DNA from: Collinsella aerofaciens
GTDB lineage: Bacteria; Actinomycetota; Coriobacteriia; Coriobacteriales; Coriobacteriaceae
DNA: 43,614 bases
Direction of reading: 5' to 3'
Assembly (NCBI RefSeq): GCF_028209395.1
Contig: NZ_JAQLDQ010000017.1
Coordinates: 1-43,614 of the forward strand
The notes below the pieces were generated by a model, which saw only the letters and a list, made by a program, of their open reading frames with translations, was not told where the DNA came from and did not search any database. Shown here in pieces: positions 18,383 to 27,202 of this stretch (within the stretch, counting starts at the first letter, position 1; each line of letters starts with the position of its first letter). A program made the translations under genes and the position numbers.

Positions 18383-19633
18383 TTACTGGCGCTGTTTGGG
18401 CTCGGTGACGATGGCTCGGACGATGCGGGGGCGATCGGTGAGGTCGTGGACGATGCGCACGTCCGACAGACCCGCTTGGCGGCAGAGCTCGGCCGCAGCG
18501 TCGAGCGCGCCCTCGTAGAGCTCGCAGGCAAAGAGGCCGCCGGCACGCAACATGTAGGGCGCCGCGTTGAGCAGGCGACGGAAGATATCGAGGCCGTCGG
18601 CGCCACCCTCGAGCGCCAGATCGGGCTCAAAGTCCTTGACCTCGTGCGGCAGCGAGCGCATGACATCGGTGGGGATGTAGGGCGGGTTGGAGACGAGTAC
18701 GTCAAAGGTGCCCCACTCTTCACGGGGAATGGAGCTCACCAGGTTCGTGAGGCTGAAGGCGACCTCATCGGACGTGAGGCCAAGCGCATCGCGGTTTTTG
18801 GTAGCAAGGTCGATGGCGCGCGGCTCGATATCGGTAGCAGTGCAGGTGACGTGGCCGCGACGCTCCCAGGCGATCGAGAGCGAGATACAGCCCGTGCCGC
18901 AGCCGACCTCGAGAACGCGGGCAGTGCGGGGCTCGGCTGGGGCAGACACAGCGGCATCCTGAGCTGAAACCGTCTCCTGGTCGGCGCCCTCGATGGCGAT
19001 GTCGTATTCGTCGAGCTCGGGCTCGGCGGCTTTTGCGGCTTCGGCTTCTGCTGCTTGCGCGGCGGCTTCCTCGGCCTCGCGATCGGCAAGCTCCTCGGCA
19101 TAGGCGCGGCTACCGAGCACGTCGCTACCCAGCGCAGCCTCATCGGCGGCCGTCAGGTTGGCAGCACGGCGCTCGGCGGTCGCGCGTTCGTCGGCCAGCG
19201 CCGCCTCAGCTTTGCGGGCCTGCTCGACCTCATCGTTCCAAGGCAGCTCAACACGCTGACGGGCAGCGGCCTCGGGGCTCAGCACCTCGGTATCCAGATA
19301 ATTGAGGACTTCCTCGACGAGCATCTCGGTCTCGGGGCGCGGAATGAGCACACCGGGGGCGCACGCGACGTCGATCATGCGAAACTGCGTGCTGCCCGTG
19401 ATGTATTGCAGCGGCTCGCCTTTGGCGCGACGAACGACGGCCGCGTGCATGGTCTCGAGCTGGGCTGCGTTAAGCGTCTCGTCCATGCGCATATACAAGT
19501 CGATACGCGCCAGGCCCGTGGCCGCGCACAGCAGCCACTCGGCAGAAAGACGGGGATGCTCCTCGCCGCGCTCGGCCAGGTACTCCTTGGTCCACTCGAG
19601 ACAACGCTTGATGGTCCAAATCTCGTTTGCCAT
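18383..19633 (-). CDS. prmC: peptide chain release factor N5-glutamine methyltransferase, with a long insert
   Basis: PrmC methylates the Gln of the GGQ motif in RF1 and RF2 using SAM. An N-terminal helical RF-binding domain (about 1-110, ending PGVLIPRPETEMLVEEVL) and a C-terminal Rossmann methyltransferase domain with LEVGCGTGCISL and the catalytic NPPY (about 316-319) are present. Between them lies an insert of about 110-120 residues, rich in Ala and Glu, at a point where E. coli PrmC has only a short linker. This makes the protein 416 aa instead of about 280. The ATG at 19633 has a GAGGGGAGGG upstream. Its substrate gene prfA lies upstream on the same strand, but 589 nt and a terminator-like element separate them. 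Confidence 0.92.
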   Translation of the reverse strand: MANEIWTIKRCLEWTKEYLAERGEEHPRLSAEWLLCAATGLARIDLYMRMDETLNAAQLETMHAAVVRRAKGEPLQYITGSTQFRMIDVACAPGVLIPRPETEMLVEEVLNYLDTEVLSPEAAARQRVELPWNDEVEQARKAEAALADERATAERRAANLTAADEAALGSDVLGSRAYAEELADREAEEAAAQAAEAEAAKAAEPELDEYDIAIEGADQETVSAQDAAVSAPAEPRTARVLEVGCGTGCISLSIAWERRGHVTCTATDIEPRAIDLATKNRDALGLTSDEVAFSLTNLVSSIPREEWGTFDVLVSNPPYIPTDVMRSLPHEVKDFEPDLALEGGADGLDIFRRLLNAAPYMLRAGGLFACELYEGALDAAAELCRQAGLSDVRIVHDLTDRPRIVRAIVTEPKQRQ

Positions 19634-20074
19634 GGGGCCCTCCCCTCTTAAGCGCCGGGCGGCGCGCGAATGTCGGAGCAGATTGTAAGCGAGGCCAGCG
19701 CTTGGCAAGGGACGATTGAAGGCGATTATCGAGAATCAGCCCAGAATTTTGCACCGGGCTCGCTCAAAGTGTTCATTCGCCGACGTCTAGATTTGCATTC
19801 GTCAAGCTTTTGGCAAGGTTGCCCCAAAACTGACCAATATCTAACCAAATACTTGCCACATCGCTTGACGCGCGACGCACCAAAAAGGGCCCCGCGACTT
19901 CTTGGACGATTTTTTGAGCATTATTTTCGGTAGCGGATAGATATCGTTAATTGCTTTTAGCAGGCAAGCAGCTCAAAGGCCATCAGAACCGATTGAATAA
20001 CATCTCAAAGCAATGTCACCAATGACTCCCTACGGATCATTTGACAACCAAGGAAACGCCGATGTTTTGGCAAT
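19634..20074. other. gene-free leader region upstream of prmC
   Basis: About 440 bp of lower-GC sequence without a convincing gene. The longest open frame here (about 87 codons on the plus strand) has no family resemblance and no good ribosome-binding site. The stretch probably holds the prmC promoter, but none stands out. Confidence 0.5.
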
Positions 20075-20222
20075 GTCAGCGAGCGACGTCCAGAGCGAAC
20101 AAGTTGGCATGAAAAAGGCAAGGCATAGACCTTCTGGTCATGCCCTGCCTTTTGAATGACAAATTGTCGCTCTGGACGGCGCGCAGCGTCGACTGGTCCG
20201 CCGTTCGGTAGAACGGCGGAAC
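20075..20222. repeat. intergenic hairpin element A, copy 2
   Basis: Same layout as copy 1, but the basal stem reads CCAGAGCGA/TCGCTCTGG instead of CCAAGGCGA/TCGCCTTGG, and the second hairpin reads CCGCCGTTC/GAACGGCGG. Both arms changed together in each stem. The second hairpin abuts the prfA stop codon. It probably terminates prfA transcription. Confidence 0.88.
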
Positions 20223-21290
20223 CTAAACCGCCTGTGCCAGCTTCTCGGCTCGCTCGGCGGCGGCGAGCGCCTCGATGACGGTGCCGAGCTGATCGCCCAG
20301 AAGGACGCCGTTGTAGGTGGAGTTGAAACCGATGCGGTGATCGGTCACGCGGTCCTGGGGCTGGTTGTAGGTACGGATCTTCTCGGAACGGTTGCCGTGG
20401 CCGATCTGGCTCTGGCGCTCGGCACCGAGCTCTGCCTGCTGCTTCTCGAGCTCCATCTCGTACAGACGGGCACGCAGCATCTGCATGCAGACTTCGCGGT
20501 TCTGGATCTGGGAGCGCTGTTCCTGCGACTGCACCACGGTGTTGGTGGGCAGGTGGGTGATGCGCACGGCGGAATAAGTGGTGTTAACGCACTGACCGCC
20601 AGGGCCGGAGGCGCAGTAGGTGTCGATGCGCAGGTCGGACTGGTTGATCTGGACGTCGATCTCCTCGGCCTCGGGAAGCACGGCGACGGTTGCCGTGGAG
20701 GTCTGGATACGGCCCTGGGACTCGGTCTTGGGAACGCGCTGGACACGGTGTACGCCGGACTCAAACTTCATGACGGAGTAGACGCGGTCGCCCTCGACCT
20801 TGAACTCGATGGACTTAAAGCCGCCGGCCTCGCTGGGGCTGGAATCGAGCACGGTGGTCTTCCAGCCACGCGACTCGCAAAAGCGCTGATACATCTTGTA
20901 CAGGTCGCCGGCGAAGATGGCCGCCTCGTCGCCACCAGCGGCGGAGCGGATCTCGACGATGGTGTTCTTGTCGTCGTTGGGGTCGCTCGGGATGAGCATG
21001 TACTTAATGTCTTCCTCGAGCTGGGGAAGCTTGGCCTCGTTTTCGGAGATGTCCATCTGGAGCATCTCCTTCTCATCGGCATCGGTAGTATCGTGGAGCA
21101 TTTCCTTGGCAGCCTCGATGTCATCGAGCGCGCCGATGTACTCGCGCGAGGCGGCGATGAGGTCGGACTGGTGAGCGTACTCCTTGTTGAGACGCGTGAA
21201 CTCCTTGATGTCGGAGGCAACGGCCGGGTCGGAAAGCTTCTTCTCGAGCTCCTCATAGGCCTTGATGATCTTTTCGAGCTTGTCGCGCAT
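20223..21290 (-). CDS. prfA: peptide chain release factor 1
   Basis: RF1 reads UAA and UAG and releases the finished chain from the ribosome. It is 355 aa with an N-terminal coiled-coil domain, the stop-codon tripeptide PKT (about 187-189, the RF1-type PxT), and the catalytic GGQ at 231-233 in ASGPGGQCVN, which PrmC methylates. The C-terminal RSEKIRTYNQPQDRVTDHR is also typical. The ATG at 21290 has GGAG upstream. The stop is followed at once by element A copy 2. A leader of roughly 200 nt without a recognised element precedes it. Confidence 0.97.
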   Translation of the reverse strand: MRDKLEKIIKAYEELEKKLSDPAVASDIKEFTRLNKEYAHQSDLIAASREYIGALDDIEAAKEMLHDTTDADEKEMLQMDISENEAKLPQLEEDIKYMLIPSDPNDDKNTIVEIRSAAGGDEAAIFAGDLYKMYQRFCESRGWKTTVLDSSPSEAGGFKSIEFKVEGDRVYSVMKFESGVHRVQRVPKTESQGRIQTSTATVAVLPEAEEIDVQINQSDLRIDTYCASGPGGQCVNTTYSAVRITHLPTNTVVQSQEQRSQIQNREVCMQMLRARLYEMELEKQQAELGAERQSQIGHGNRSEKIRTYNQPQDRVTDHRIGFNSTYNGVLLGDQLGTVIEALAAAERAEKLAQAV

Positions 21291-21498
21291 GGCGGGACTC
21301 CTTTATATGCGTGAAGGTGAAAATCGGCAGAATTGATGGGGCGCATGGCGCCACTGCGGGGGTAAGCCCAGCTAGAGCATGTCGATCTTCAGATACATGC
21401 GCATCCCTTCGCGTGTGGGGTACATAGTTGCGATCTAACCCATACATGATAGCGTGCGCAGGCAAACCTGCATATAACCCGCACGGAATGAGTGGACG

Positions 21499-21554
21499 TA
21501 GCCGTTGGGTACGTTCCTTAACGACTAGTCGTTTAAGAGCGTCCCCAACGGCTA
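21499..21554. repeat. hairpin element D, copy 1
   Basis: TAGCCGTTGGG at 21499-21509 pairs with CCCAACGGCTA at 21544-21554 around a core with the palindrome CGACTAGTCG. A related sequence lies at 39123-39168. Element C copy 1 follows immediately. Confidence 0.75.
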
Positions 21555-21581
21555 ACAAAGGGACTGTCGCTTTGTCACATT
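21555..21581. repeat. hairpin element C, copy 1
   Basis: ACAAAG, GGACTGTCG and CTTTGT, followed by CACATT up to the stop codon of the M20 peptidase at 21582. It is the constant module seen at 28228, 33112, 34157 and 36167. It is a likely 3' stabiliser or terminator. Confidence 0.75.
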
Positions 21582-23009
21582 CTAGAGCGTTTGAAGCAGA
21601 GCGACGAAAAAGCGTACGCCCTGGAGGTAGGCGCGGCGGGTGATGCGCTCGTTGGTGCCGTGGACACCGCGCTCGCACTCGTCATCGTCTACCACAAAGG
21701 CCGAGAAGCGAATGCACTCGGGGCAAATGCGCTGGTAGTTGGCAGCATCGGTCGCGCCAATCACGGTCGAGGGAACGATACCGATAGGAGCTCCGCCCGC
21801 CGCTGATGATCCGTTTTCCTCCGTCCCCTCTGGATCACGGAAATAGCGGGCGGCGATGGCGCGGACGGTCTCGAGTCCCGGTCCGCCGATGCGCGGAGAC
21901 GGCGAGGGTTCGGAGCTGCCAGGACCGAGCTCGATCTCGACACGGTCGGCGAGCCCCGCCTCGGCAACGGCGACGCGGCAGCAGGCCACGACATCGGCCA
22001 CACTCGTGCCCTCGAGCATGCGGAAATTGATATTGGCCCACATATCCTGTGGCATCACATTAGCGCCAGTGCTGCCGCCTTCGATCTGCGTGGGCGCGCA
22101 GGTGGTGGTCACGAGCGGATAGAGCTTCTTGCTGGCGAGGCAGTCGCGGACAATGACGCCCCCGTTGGCGGCAATCTCATCCGCCGTGTAGAGCCCCAGC
22201 TCGACGAGCTGTGCGGCAAGTAGATCGGTCACACGCGTCGGCCACTCGATATCGCAGATTGCGGCGATAGCGCGGCTCAGTACCTCGAGCGATGTGCCGC
22301 CGTAGGGGTTGGACGAATGCCCGCCCTCACTCTTCGTCTTGAGCACAATATCGGCGTAGCCCTTCTCGGCAAGGTCGGCATGCATAAGCCAGCCCTCGCC
22401 CGCGCCGTACTCGGCAGCCGAAACAATACGGTAGTCACCCTCGTCGATCAGGTATTCAAGTTCAACACCGCGCTCCTCGAGCACGCGGCCGATAGCTCCA
22501 GCGCCGTACTGCGTGGTTTCCTCGTCCTGGCCAAAGGCGAGCAACAGCGAACGCTTGTGCTCCCAGCCGTGCGCCAACGCATACTCAACCGCCTCGAGAA
22601 TGCCTGCGACCTGATCCTTCATGTCGATAGCGCCGCGACCCCAAATGTAGGTGTCGTCCACCTGTCCGCTAAAGGGGGCGTGCGTCCAGTCGGCCTCGGT
22701 ACCCGGCACCACGGGGACCACGTCCATGTGGCCCATGAGCATGACGGGTTTGAGGGCGGAGTCGGAACCGCCAAGCGTCACCAACAGCGAGTGGTCGATA
22801 AGCTCGACCTCGCCCGCCGCAAACACGCGCGGCCAGGCCTGCTGCATATAGGCGCGCAGGTCGTCGAAGGGCTGCCAGTCCACCGCCTCGGCATCCATGC
22901 TCGAGATGGTCGGAAACGACAGCACGCGGCCCAAGCGCTCGCACGCGCCGGCCTCGTCCATATCGGCAAAATCGTCCTCATGCGCAAAGAAGCGCCAAAC
23001 CTCGGCCAT
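21582..23009 (-). CDS. M20 family metallopeptidase/amidohydrolase
   Basis: This di-zinc M20 hydrolase of 475 aa resembles the Cps1/PM20D1-like carboxypeptidase group. Motifs in order are VMLMGHMDVVPV (zinc His and catalytic Asp), WGRGAIDMKDQ (bridging Asp), GQDEETTQYGA (Glu pair), the dimerisation lid with KSEGGHSSNPYGG, and a C-terminal ligand in VHGTNE. No signal peptide is seen, so it is cytoplasmic. The ATG at 23009 is preceded by AAAGGA; the open frame extends far upstream into the ABC gene in another frame and is not used. It follows the ABC importer after a terminator-like hairpin and may process imported peptides, though the substrate is unknown. Confidence 0.88.
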   Translation of the reverse strand: MAEVWRFFAHEDDFADMDEAGACERLGRVLSFPTISSMDAEAVDWQPFDDLRAYMQQAWPRVFAAGEVELIDHSLLVTLGGSDSALKPVMLMGHMDVVPVVPGTEADWTHAPFSGQVDDTYIWGRGAIDMKDQVAGILEAVEYALAHGWEHKRSLLLAFGQDEETTQYGAGAIGRVLEERGVELEYLIDEGDYRIVSAAEYGAGEGWLMHADLAEKGYADIVLKTKSEGGHSSNPYGGTSLEVLSRAIAAICDIEWPTRVTDLLAAQLVELGLYTADEIAANGGVIVRDCLASKKLYPLVTTTCAPTQIEGGSTGANVMPQDMWANINFRMLEGTSVADVVACCRVAVAEAGLADRVEIELGPGSSEPSPSPRIGGPGLETVRAIAARYFRDPEGTEENGSSAAGGAPIGIVPSTVIGATDAANYQRICPECIRFSAFVVDDDECERGVHGTNERITRRAYLQGVRFFVALLQTL

Positions 23010-23035
23010 GACATCCTTTCGATTGTGACGACAAA

Positions 23036-23056
23036 GGCCGCCCCACGGGAGCGGCC
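23036..23056 (-). terminator. terminator after the amino-acid ABC operon
   Basis: GGCCGC and GCGGCC arms with inner CC/GG pairing, then TTTGT on the minus strand. It lies between the ABC ATPase stop (23081) and the peptidase start (23009). The T-run is short, so read-through is possible. Confidence 0.65.
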
Positions 23057-23080
23057 CTGCAACGCAGGCGTTTGCGCCGG

Positions 23081-23866
23081 TTATTTGTCCTCGAGATAGC
23101 GAGAGAGGAACTCGCGAGTGCGCTGATGTTTGGGGTTGCCAAAGAGCTCGGCCGGCGCGGCGTCCTCGAGCACCACGCCCTTGTCCATAAAGACCACGCG
23201 GTCGGACACCGTGCAGGCAAAGGCCATCTCGTGCGTGACGACAACCATGGTCATGCCGTCGGCCGCGAGCTTGCGCATGACCTCGAGCACCTCGCCCACG
23301 ATCTCGGGGTCGAGTGCCGAAGTCGGCTCGTCGAACAGCATGATCTGCGGACTCATGCACAGGGCGCGAGCGATGGCCACGCGCTGCTTTTGGCCACCGG
23401 ACAGGCGACCCACGGCGGCGTGCGCGAACTTTTCGAGTCCCACGCTCGCCAGATGCTCCATCGCGACCTTCTCGGCCTCGGCCTTGCTCATCTTTTTGAG
23501 CGTGACGGGCGCGAGCGTGCAGTTGTCGAGCACATCCATGTTGTTGAACAGGTTAAAGCCCTGGAACACCATGCCGATGTCCTCACGCAGCTTGTTAATG
23601 TTGCAGCGCTCGGCCGTAAGGTCCTGGCCGTGGAACCAGATGTGGCCCGCGTCCGGGGTCTCGAGCAGGTTGAGGCAGCGCAGGAAGGTCGACTTGCCCG
23701 AGCCCGAGGCGCCGATGATGGTGACGACCTCGCCGGGGTTAACGGACAGGTCGATGCCCTTGAGCACCTCGAGCGAGCCGAAGCTCTTGCGCAGGCCCTC
23801 GACGCGGATGAGCGGCTCATTGGTCCGTGCGGCGGCCGCGGTGCCGGTAGTGGCGGTATCTGCCAT
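23081..23866 (-). CDS. polar amino acid ABC transporter ATP-binding protein
   Basis: This is the cytoplasmic ATPase of a GlnQ/HisP-type importer. It has Walker [10 protein letters not shown], the Q-loop in MVFQGFNLF, the signature [15 protein letters not shown], Walker [15 protein letters not shown] and the H-loop VTHEMAFA. It is 261 aa from the ATG at 23866, which has CGAGGAG upstream. A non-conserved stretch of about 18 residues precedes the ATPase fold. It is the third gene of the operon, after the binding protein and permease. Confidence 0.95.
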   Translation of the reverse strand: MADTATTGTAAAARTNEPLIRVEGLRKSFGSLEVLKGIDLSVNPGEVVTIIGASGSGKSTFLRCLNLLETPDAGHIWFHGQDLTAERCNINKLREDIGMVFQGFNLFNNMDVLDNCTLAPVTLKKMSKAEAEKVAMEHLASVGLEKFAHAAVGRLSGGQKQRVAIARALCMSPQIMLFDEPTSALDPEIVGEVLEVMRKLAADGMTMVVVTHEMAFACTVSDRVVFMDKGVVLEDAAPAELFGNPKHQRTREFLSRYLEDK

Positions 23867-23888
23867 GATGATTCTCCTCGTCTTGAGC

Positions 23889-25037
23889 CTAGTTGGAGCT
23901 GGGCAGCGTGGCCGGGGCCTCAGCGCCCAGCTTTTTGCCAAAGGCCTCGAGCAGGCGGCCTGCCACGAACGTCAGGATCAGGTAGACCACGAGCGCCACG
24001 CAGTAGACCTCCATCTGGCGGTAGTACACGCCGGCGACGGTGGTGGTGGCGTACATGAGGTCGAACACGCCGATGACCGAGAGCACCGACGAGTCCTTGA
24101 TGTTGATGATGAGCTCGTTGGTGAGCGCCGGGATCGCGTTTTTAATGCCCTGGGGAAACACGACTTTGCGCATGGCCTGCCACTGCGACAGACCCAGCGA
24201 GCGCGCTGCCTCGGCCTGGCCGGGGTCGATGGACTCGATGCCACCGCGCAGGACCTCCATCATGTAGGCAGTAGAGTTGAGCGAGATGGTGACGAGGCCC
24301 GCGGTAAAGGTACTCCAGATCTGGTTGGCCTGGGCGGTCTCGAAGCCCATACTGCGCAGAACGGTAAAGCCCGCGTAATAGATGAGCAAGCCCTGGACCA
24401 TCATGGGCGTGCCGCGCACGACGGTGGAATAGACGGTCGCAAAGCCTCGGCCAATACTCTTAAAGAAACGCACCAGGTCGTTGTCGACGCGATCGAAGGT
24501 CTGGGTGCGCAAGAATACAAAGAGCAGCGCCAAGAAGAAGGCGATGACGGTGCCGAAGGTGGCAAGCGCGATGGTGATCTCGATGCCGCGGATAAAGAAG
24601 TCGCTGCTCTTGTAGGTCATGTAGACCAAGCTCGACAGAAAGTCGCTGGGATTGGAGTCCGAGACAATGCTCACCTGCACCAGGTCGATAAACGACATGA
24701 CGCAGCGGTCGATAAAGAAGATCGCCGCGATGGCAACCACGACATAGCTGCCCAGGCGCGCGCTACGACGGAAGCGCTCAGATGCAAACGGCGACTTTTG
24801 GCGATAGTCGTTCCAATGCATGAGCTTGGTGACAAGCGCTGCCGCCGATACGACAATCCAGACCCACAGAATCGCCCAGAGGCAGTCCTGGAACGCGCCC
24901 GTGGGCGCCAGGAAGCTCAGCGGCGTGGGGTTGCGCTGGCTAAACGCCAGCCCGAGCGCCGCGATAACACTCGTGCCTAGATACACATAACGGTGGTCGG
25001 CCTTGATAAAGGAGGCCAGACGATTGATGGCTTTCAT
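23889..25037 (-). CDS. amino acid ABC transporter permease, N-terminally extended
   Basis: This is the membrane subunit of a His/Glu/Gln-type importer. The core (about 150-370) has the HisM/GlnP pattern, including [16 protein letters not shown], and the EAA loop [21 protein letters not shown] that contacts the ATPase. The first 150 or so residues contain about three extra hydrophobic segments that ordinary 220-250 aa permeases lack. The total is 382 aa. A single permease suggests a homodimer. It lies 9 nt after the binding-protein gene. Confidence 0.92.
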   Translation of the reverse strand: MKAINRLASFIKADHRYVYLGTSVIAALGLAFSQRNPTPLSFLAPTGAFQDCLWAILWVWIVVSAAALVTKLMHWNDYRQKSPFASERFRRSARLGSYVVVAIAAIFFIDRCVMSFIDLVQVSIVSDSNPSDFLSSLVYMTYKSSDFFIRGIEITIALATFGTVIAFFLALLFVFLRTQTFDRVDNDLVRFFKSIGRGFATVYSTVVRGTPMMVQGLLIYYAGFTVLRSMGFETAQANQIWSTFTAGLVTISLNSTAYMMEVLRGGIESIDPGQAEAARSLGLSQWQAMRKVVFPQGIKNAIPALTNELIINIKDSSVLSVIGVFDLMYATTTVAGVYYRQMEVYCVALVVYLILTFVAGRLLEAFGKKLGAEAPATLPSSN

Positions 25038-25046
25038 GCTGTCTCC

Positions 25047-25973
25047 CTATGCCGGCTGACGGTCGAGGCATGCGTCCCACATCTGGTCGCGCTCCTCTTG
25101 GCTAATGCCCTTGAGTGTCTTGTCGATGAGCTTAAGCAGTTTGTCCGAGCCCTTGCGGCAACCGACATTTGCCGTGACCTCCTGCTTAAAGCCCTCGCCC
25201 TCGGCAAAGTGGATGGGGACGATACCGGGATTTTGGGCCATATAGCCCTTTTCGTTCTCAGTGTTGTAGGTCACGGCGTCGCACGTGCCCTGCAGCAGAT
25301 TCGAGAACACCGTGGGGACCGAATCGACCGGGTTCTTGTGCACAACGCCCGGAATCTCGTCGATGACGGTATCGAGCATGGTGTCCTTTTGGCCGAGCAC
25401 CGTGGCACCGCTGAAGTCGCTGAGCTTGGTGGCGTTTTGGTAGGGCGAGCCCTCTTTTACGAACAGGCCAAAGTAGCCAATGAAGTACGGGTCGGAAAAG
25501 CCGACGGACTCCTCGCGCTCGGGCGTGGCGCTCATGCCGGCGATGATGAGGTCAATCTGGCCGTTGTTGAGCGAGTCGATAAGGCCCGAGAAGCTCTGCT
25601 TGACGGCAACGGGCTCACCGCCAAGGGCCTTGCAGACGATCTTGGCGATCTGCACGTCGTAGCCGTCGGCATAGGCGCCCTGCACGTTATCGATGGGGAT
25701 CGTGAACTCGCTGGCCTCGGAAACCTGCCAGTTGTACGGGGCGTAGGCCGCCTCCATGCCAATGCGGATCTTATCCTTGCCGATAACGGAATCGGACAGG
25801 TCATCGCGACCGCCGCCCGTCGTGGGCTGGACCACCTTGAGTGTGGACGGACGCTGGCAGCCGGCAAGCGCGCCGGCGACAACGGTTGCGCTCGCAGCGA
25901 GGGCGCTACCCAAGAAGATGCGACGACTGCACACCGGCTGGGTCTGCGCGTCGCGCTGTAGTCGAGGTTGCAT
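25047..25973 (-). CDS. amino acid ABC transporter substrate-binding lipoprotein with Tat-like signal
   Basis: This family 3 solute-binding protein captures an amino acid, probably glutamine or another polar one. The N-terminus has a twin-arginine motif SRRIFLGS (about 16-23), a hydrophobic stretch and a lipobox LAGC (Cys at about 39), so export by Tat and lipid anchoring are predicted. The mature part shows IRIGMEAAYAPYNW, YDVQIAKIVCKAL and DLIIAGMSATPERE, typical of the family. It is 308 aa, and the ATG at 25973 has GGAAGG upstream. It is the first gene of the three-gene importer operon. Confidence 0.93.
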   Translation of the reverse strand: MQPRLQRDAQTQPVCSRRIFLGSALAASATVVAGALAGCQRPSTLKVVQPTTGGGRDDLSDSVIGKDKIRIGMEAAYAPYNWQVSEASEFTIPIDNVQGAYADGYDVQIAKIVCKALGGEPVAVKQSFSGLIDSLNNGQIDLIIAGMSATPEREESVGFSDPYFIGYFGLFVKEGSPYQNATKLSDFSGATVLGQKDTMLDTVIDEIPGVVHKNPVDSVPTVFSNLLQGTCDAVTYNTENEKGYMAQNPGIVPIHFAEGEGFKQEVTANVGCRKGSDKLLKLIDKTLKGISQEERDQMWDACLDRQPA

Positions 25974-26107
25974 CTGATGCCTTCCCTATGTCGTTTTGCT
26001 GACAATAAGACAGGATATACGTCAACAACCAGCAGCGCGGCATGTGCGCGAAAAAATAATAGACACACGAAGACGATTGGCGCAAAGCAGCCTGCCCCCA
26101 TGTACCA

Positions 26108-26229
26108 CTTGGCATGAAAAAGGCAAGGCATAGACCTTCTGGTCATGCCGTGCCTTTTGAATGGCAAATTGTCGCTCTGGGTGGCGCGCAGCGTCGACCG
26201 GCCCGCCGTTCGTCAGAACGGCGGAACCT
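26108..26229. repeat. intergenic hairpin element A, copy 3 (5'-truncated)
   Basis: It retains the apical stem (GGCAAGGCAT, TTCT-type loop, ATGCCGTGCC), the 3' basal arm TCGCTCTGG and the second hairpin CCGCCGTTC/GAACGGCGG that abuts the stop of the epimerase gene. The 5' basal arm is missing, so the outer stem cannot form. Confidence 0.8.
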
Positions 26230-27123
26230 CTAGAGCAGGGTGACGCTAAAGCTGCGGACGTCCGTCTCGCCCGGCGCCAGCGTAATGGTATTGACCTTGT
26301 GCTCAAAGACATCGTCCTCGGTGTCCATGGTGGTGTGGCCGGTCCAGGGCTCGAGCGCCACAAACGGAGCGTCGTTGGCGGCAGACCACACGCCGATGTA
26401 CTTAAAGCCCTCAAAGTCGATCTTGACGCCGTGGCCCGACTTGCGACCGCGCAGCGTGAGCGTAGAGCCCGGAGTATCGGTGAACATGATGGCATCGTTA
26501 TCGAAACTGCGGTGCGCGATGGGCAGCACGTCCGAGTTATCGGGAGCCTTGTAACTACCCTCGAACGTCATAAGACCGTCGGGCGTGATGACGGGGGCCT
26601 CGTTAGTCCAAGCCTCGGTAAACGCCAGCTCGTAATCCTCGAACGCCTCGTCCTCGGCACCGGGAGCCGGTACGTTAAACGCGGGGTGGCCGCCCACCGA
26701 GAACGGCAGGTCCACGTCGCCGGTGTTGGTGACGGCAAAGGTCTGCGTGAGGGTGGCGTCGCCGGTCAAGGCATAGGTCATGCTGAGCTTAAAGTGGAAC
26801 GGGAACGCCTTGAGCGACTCGGGCGTGTCGGTGATCTCGTACGTTACCGAGGAGCCGTCCTCCGAAACCTCGACCAGCTTGTGTTCGACGATGCGCGCGA
26901 GTCCGTGGCGCGGCATCTCGCAGGTGCCGGCCGCAGACGTCGCCGTGTTGTTGCGCAGCGAGCCCACAATGGGGAACAGGATGGGCGCATGCTTGCCCCA
27001 AAAGGCGGGGTCGCCCTGCCACAGATACTCGTTGCCGTTGAGGGCAAGGCTCGTGAGCTGGGCACCCATGGAATCGATGGCCGCGGTGAGGCCGCCGCGC
27101 TTGATGGTAGTGACGGTGGACAT
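26230..27123 (-). CDS. aldose 1-epimerase family protein (LacX/GalM-like)
   Basis: This galactose-mutarotase-fold protein of 297 aa is predicted to interconvert alpha and beta anomers of an aldose or sugar phosphate in the cytoplasm. It has an N-terminal MGAQLTSLALNGNEYLWQGDPAFWG, PILFPIVGSL, the conserved histidine in GHPAFNVP and a late CVALEPW-like segment (PFVALEPWTGH) that places it in the LacX-type group. The ATG at 27123 has GGAGG upstream. No sugar operon adjoins it, so the substrate is unknown. Confidence 0.85.
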   Translation of the reverse strand: MSTVTTIKRGGLTAAIDSMGAQLTSLALNGNEYLWQGDPAFWGKHAPILFPIVGSLRNNTATSAAGTCEMPRHGLARIVEHKLVEVSEDGSSVTYEITDTPESLKAFPFHFKLSMTYALTGDATLTQTFAVTNTGDVDLPFSVGGHPAFNVPAPGAEDEAFEDYELAFTEAWTNEAPVITPDGLMTFEGSYKAPDNSDVLPIAHRSFDNDAIMFTDTPGSTLTLRGRKSGHGVKIDFEGFKYIGVWSAANDAPFVALEPWTGHTTMDTEDDVFEHKVNTITLAPGETDVRSFSVTLL

Positions 27124-27202
27124 GCTACTTCCTCCAAAAGTAAACAACAGTGTCGAGGGCTATTGTCCCACTCTTGGCGGCGGGGTTGAGCGACAGGTGC
27201 AG

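Noticed and set aside
19670..19933. 87-codon plus-strand frame in the prfA-prmC gap
   Set aside because: No ribosome-binding site of note, no family resemblance, and it begins antisense to the prmC leader.
21253..21678. 141-codon minus-strand frame overlapping the prfA start and repeat D1/C1
   Set aside because: It reads through hairpin repeats and the prfA start, and the encoded protein has no coherent domain. A lost rpmE gene was also looked for here and not found.
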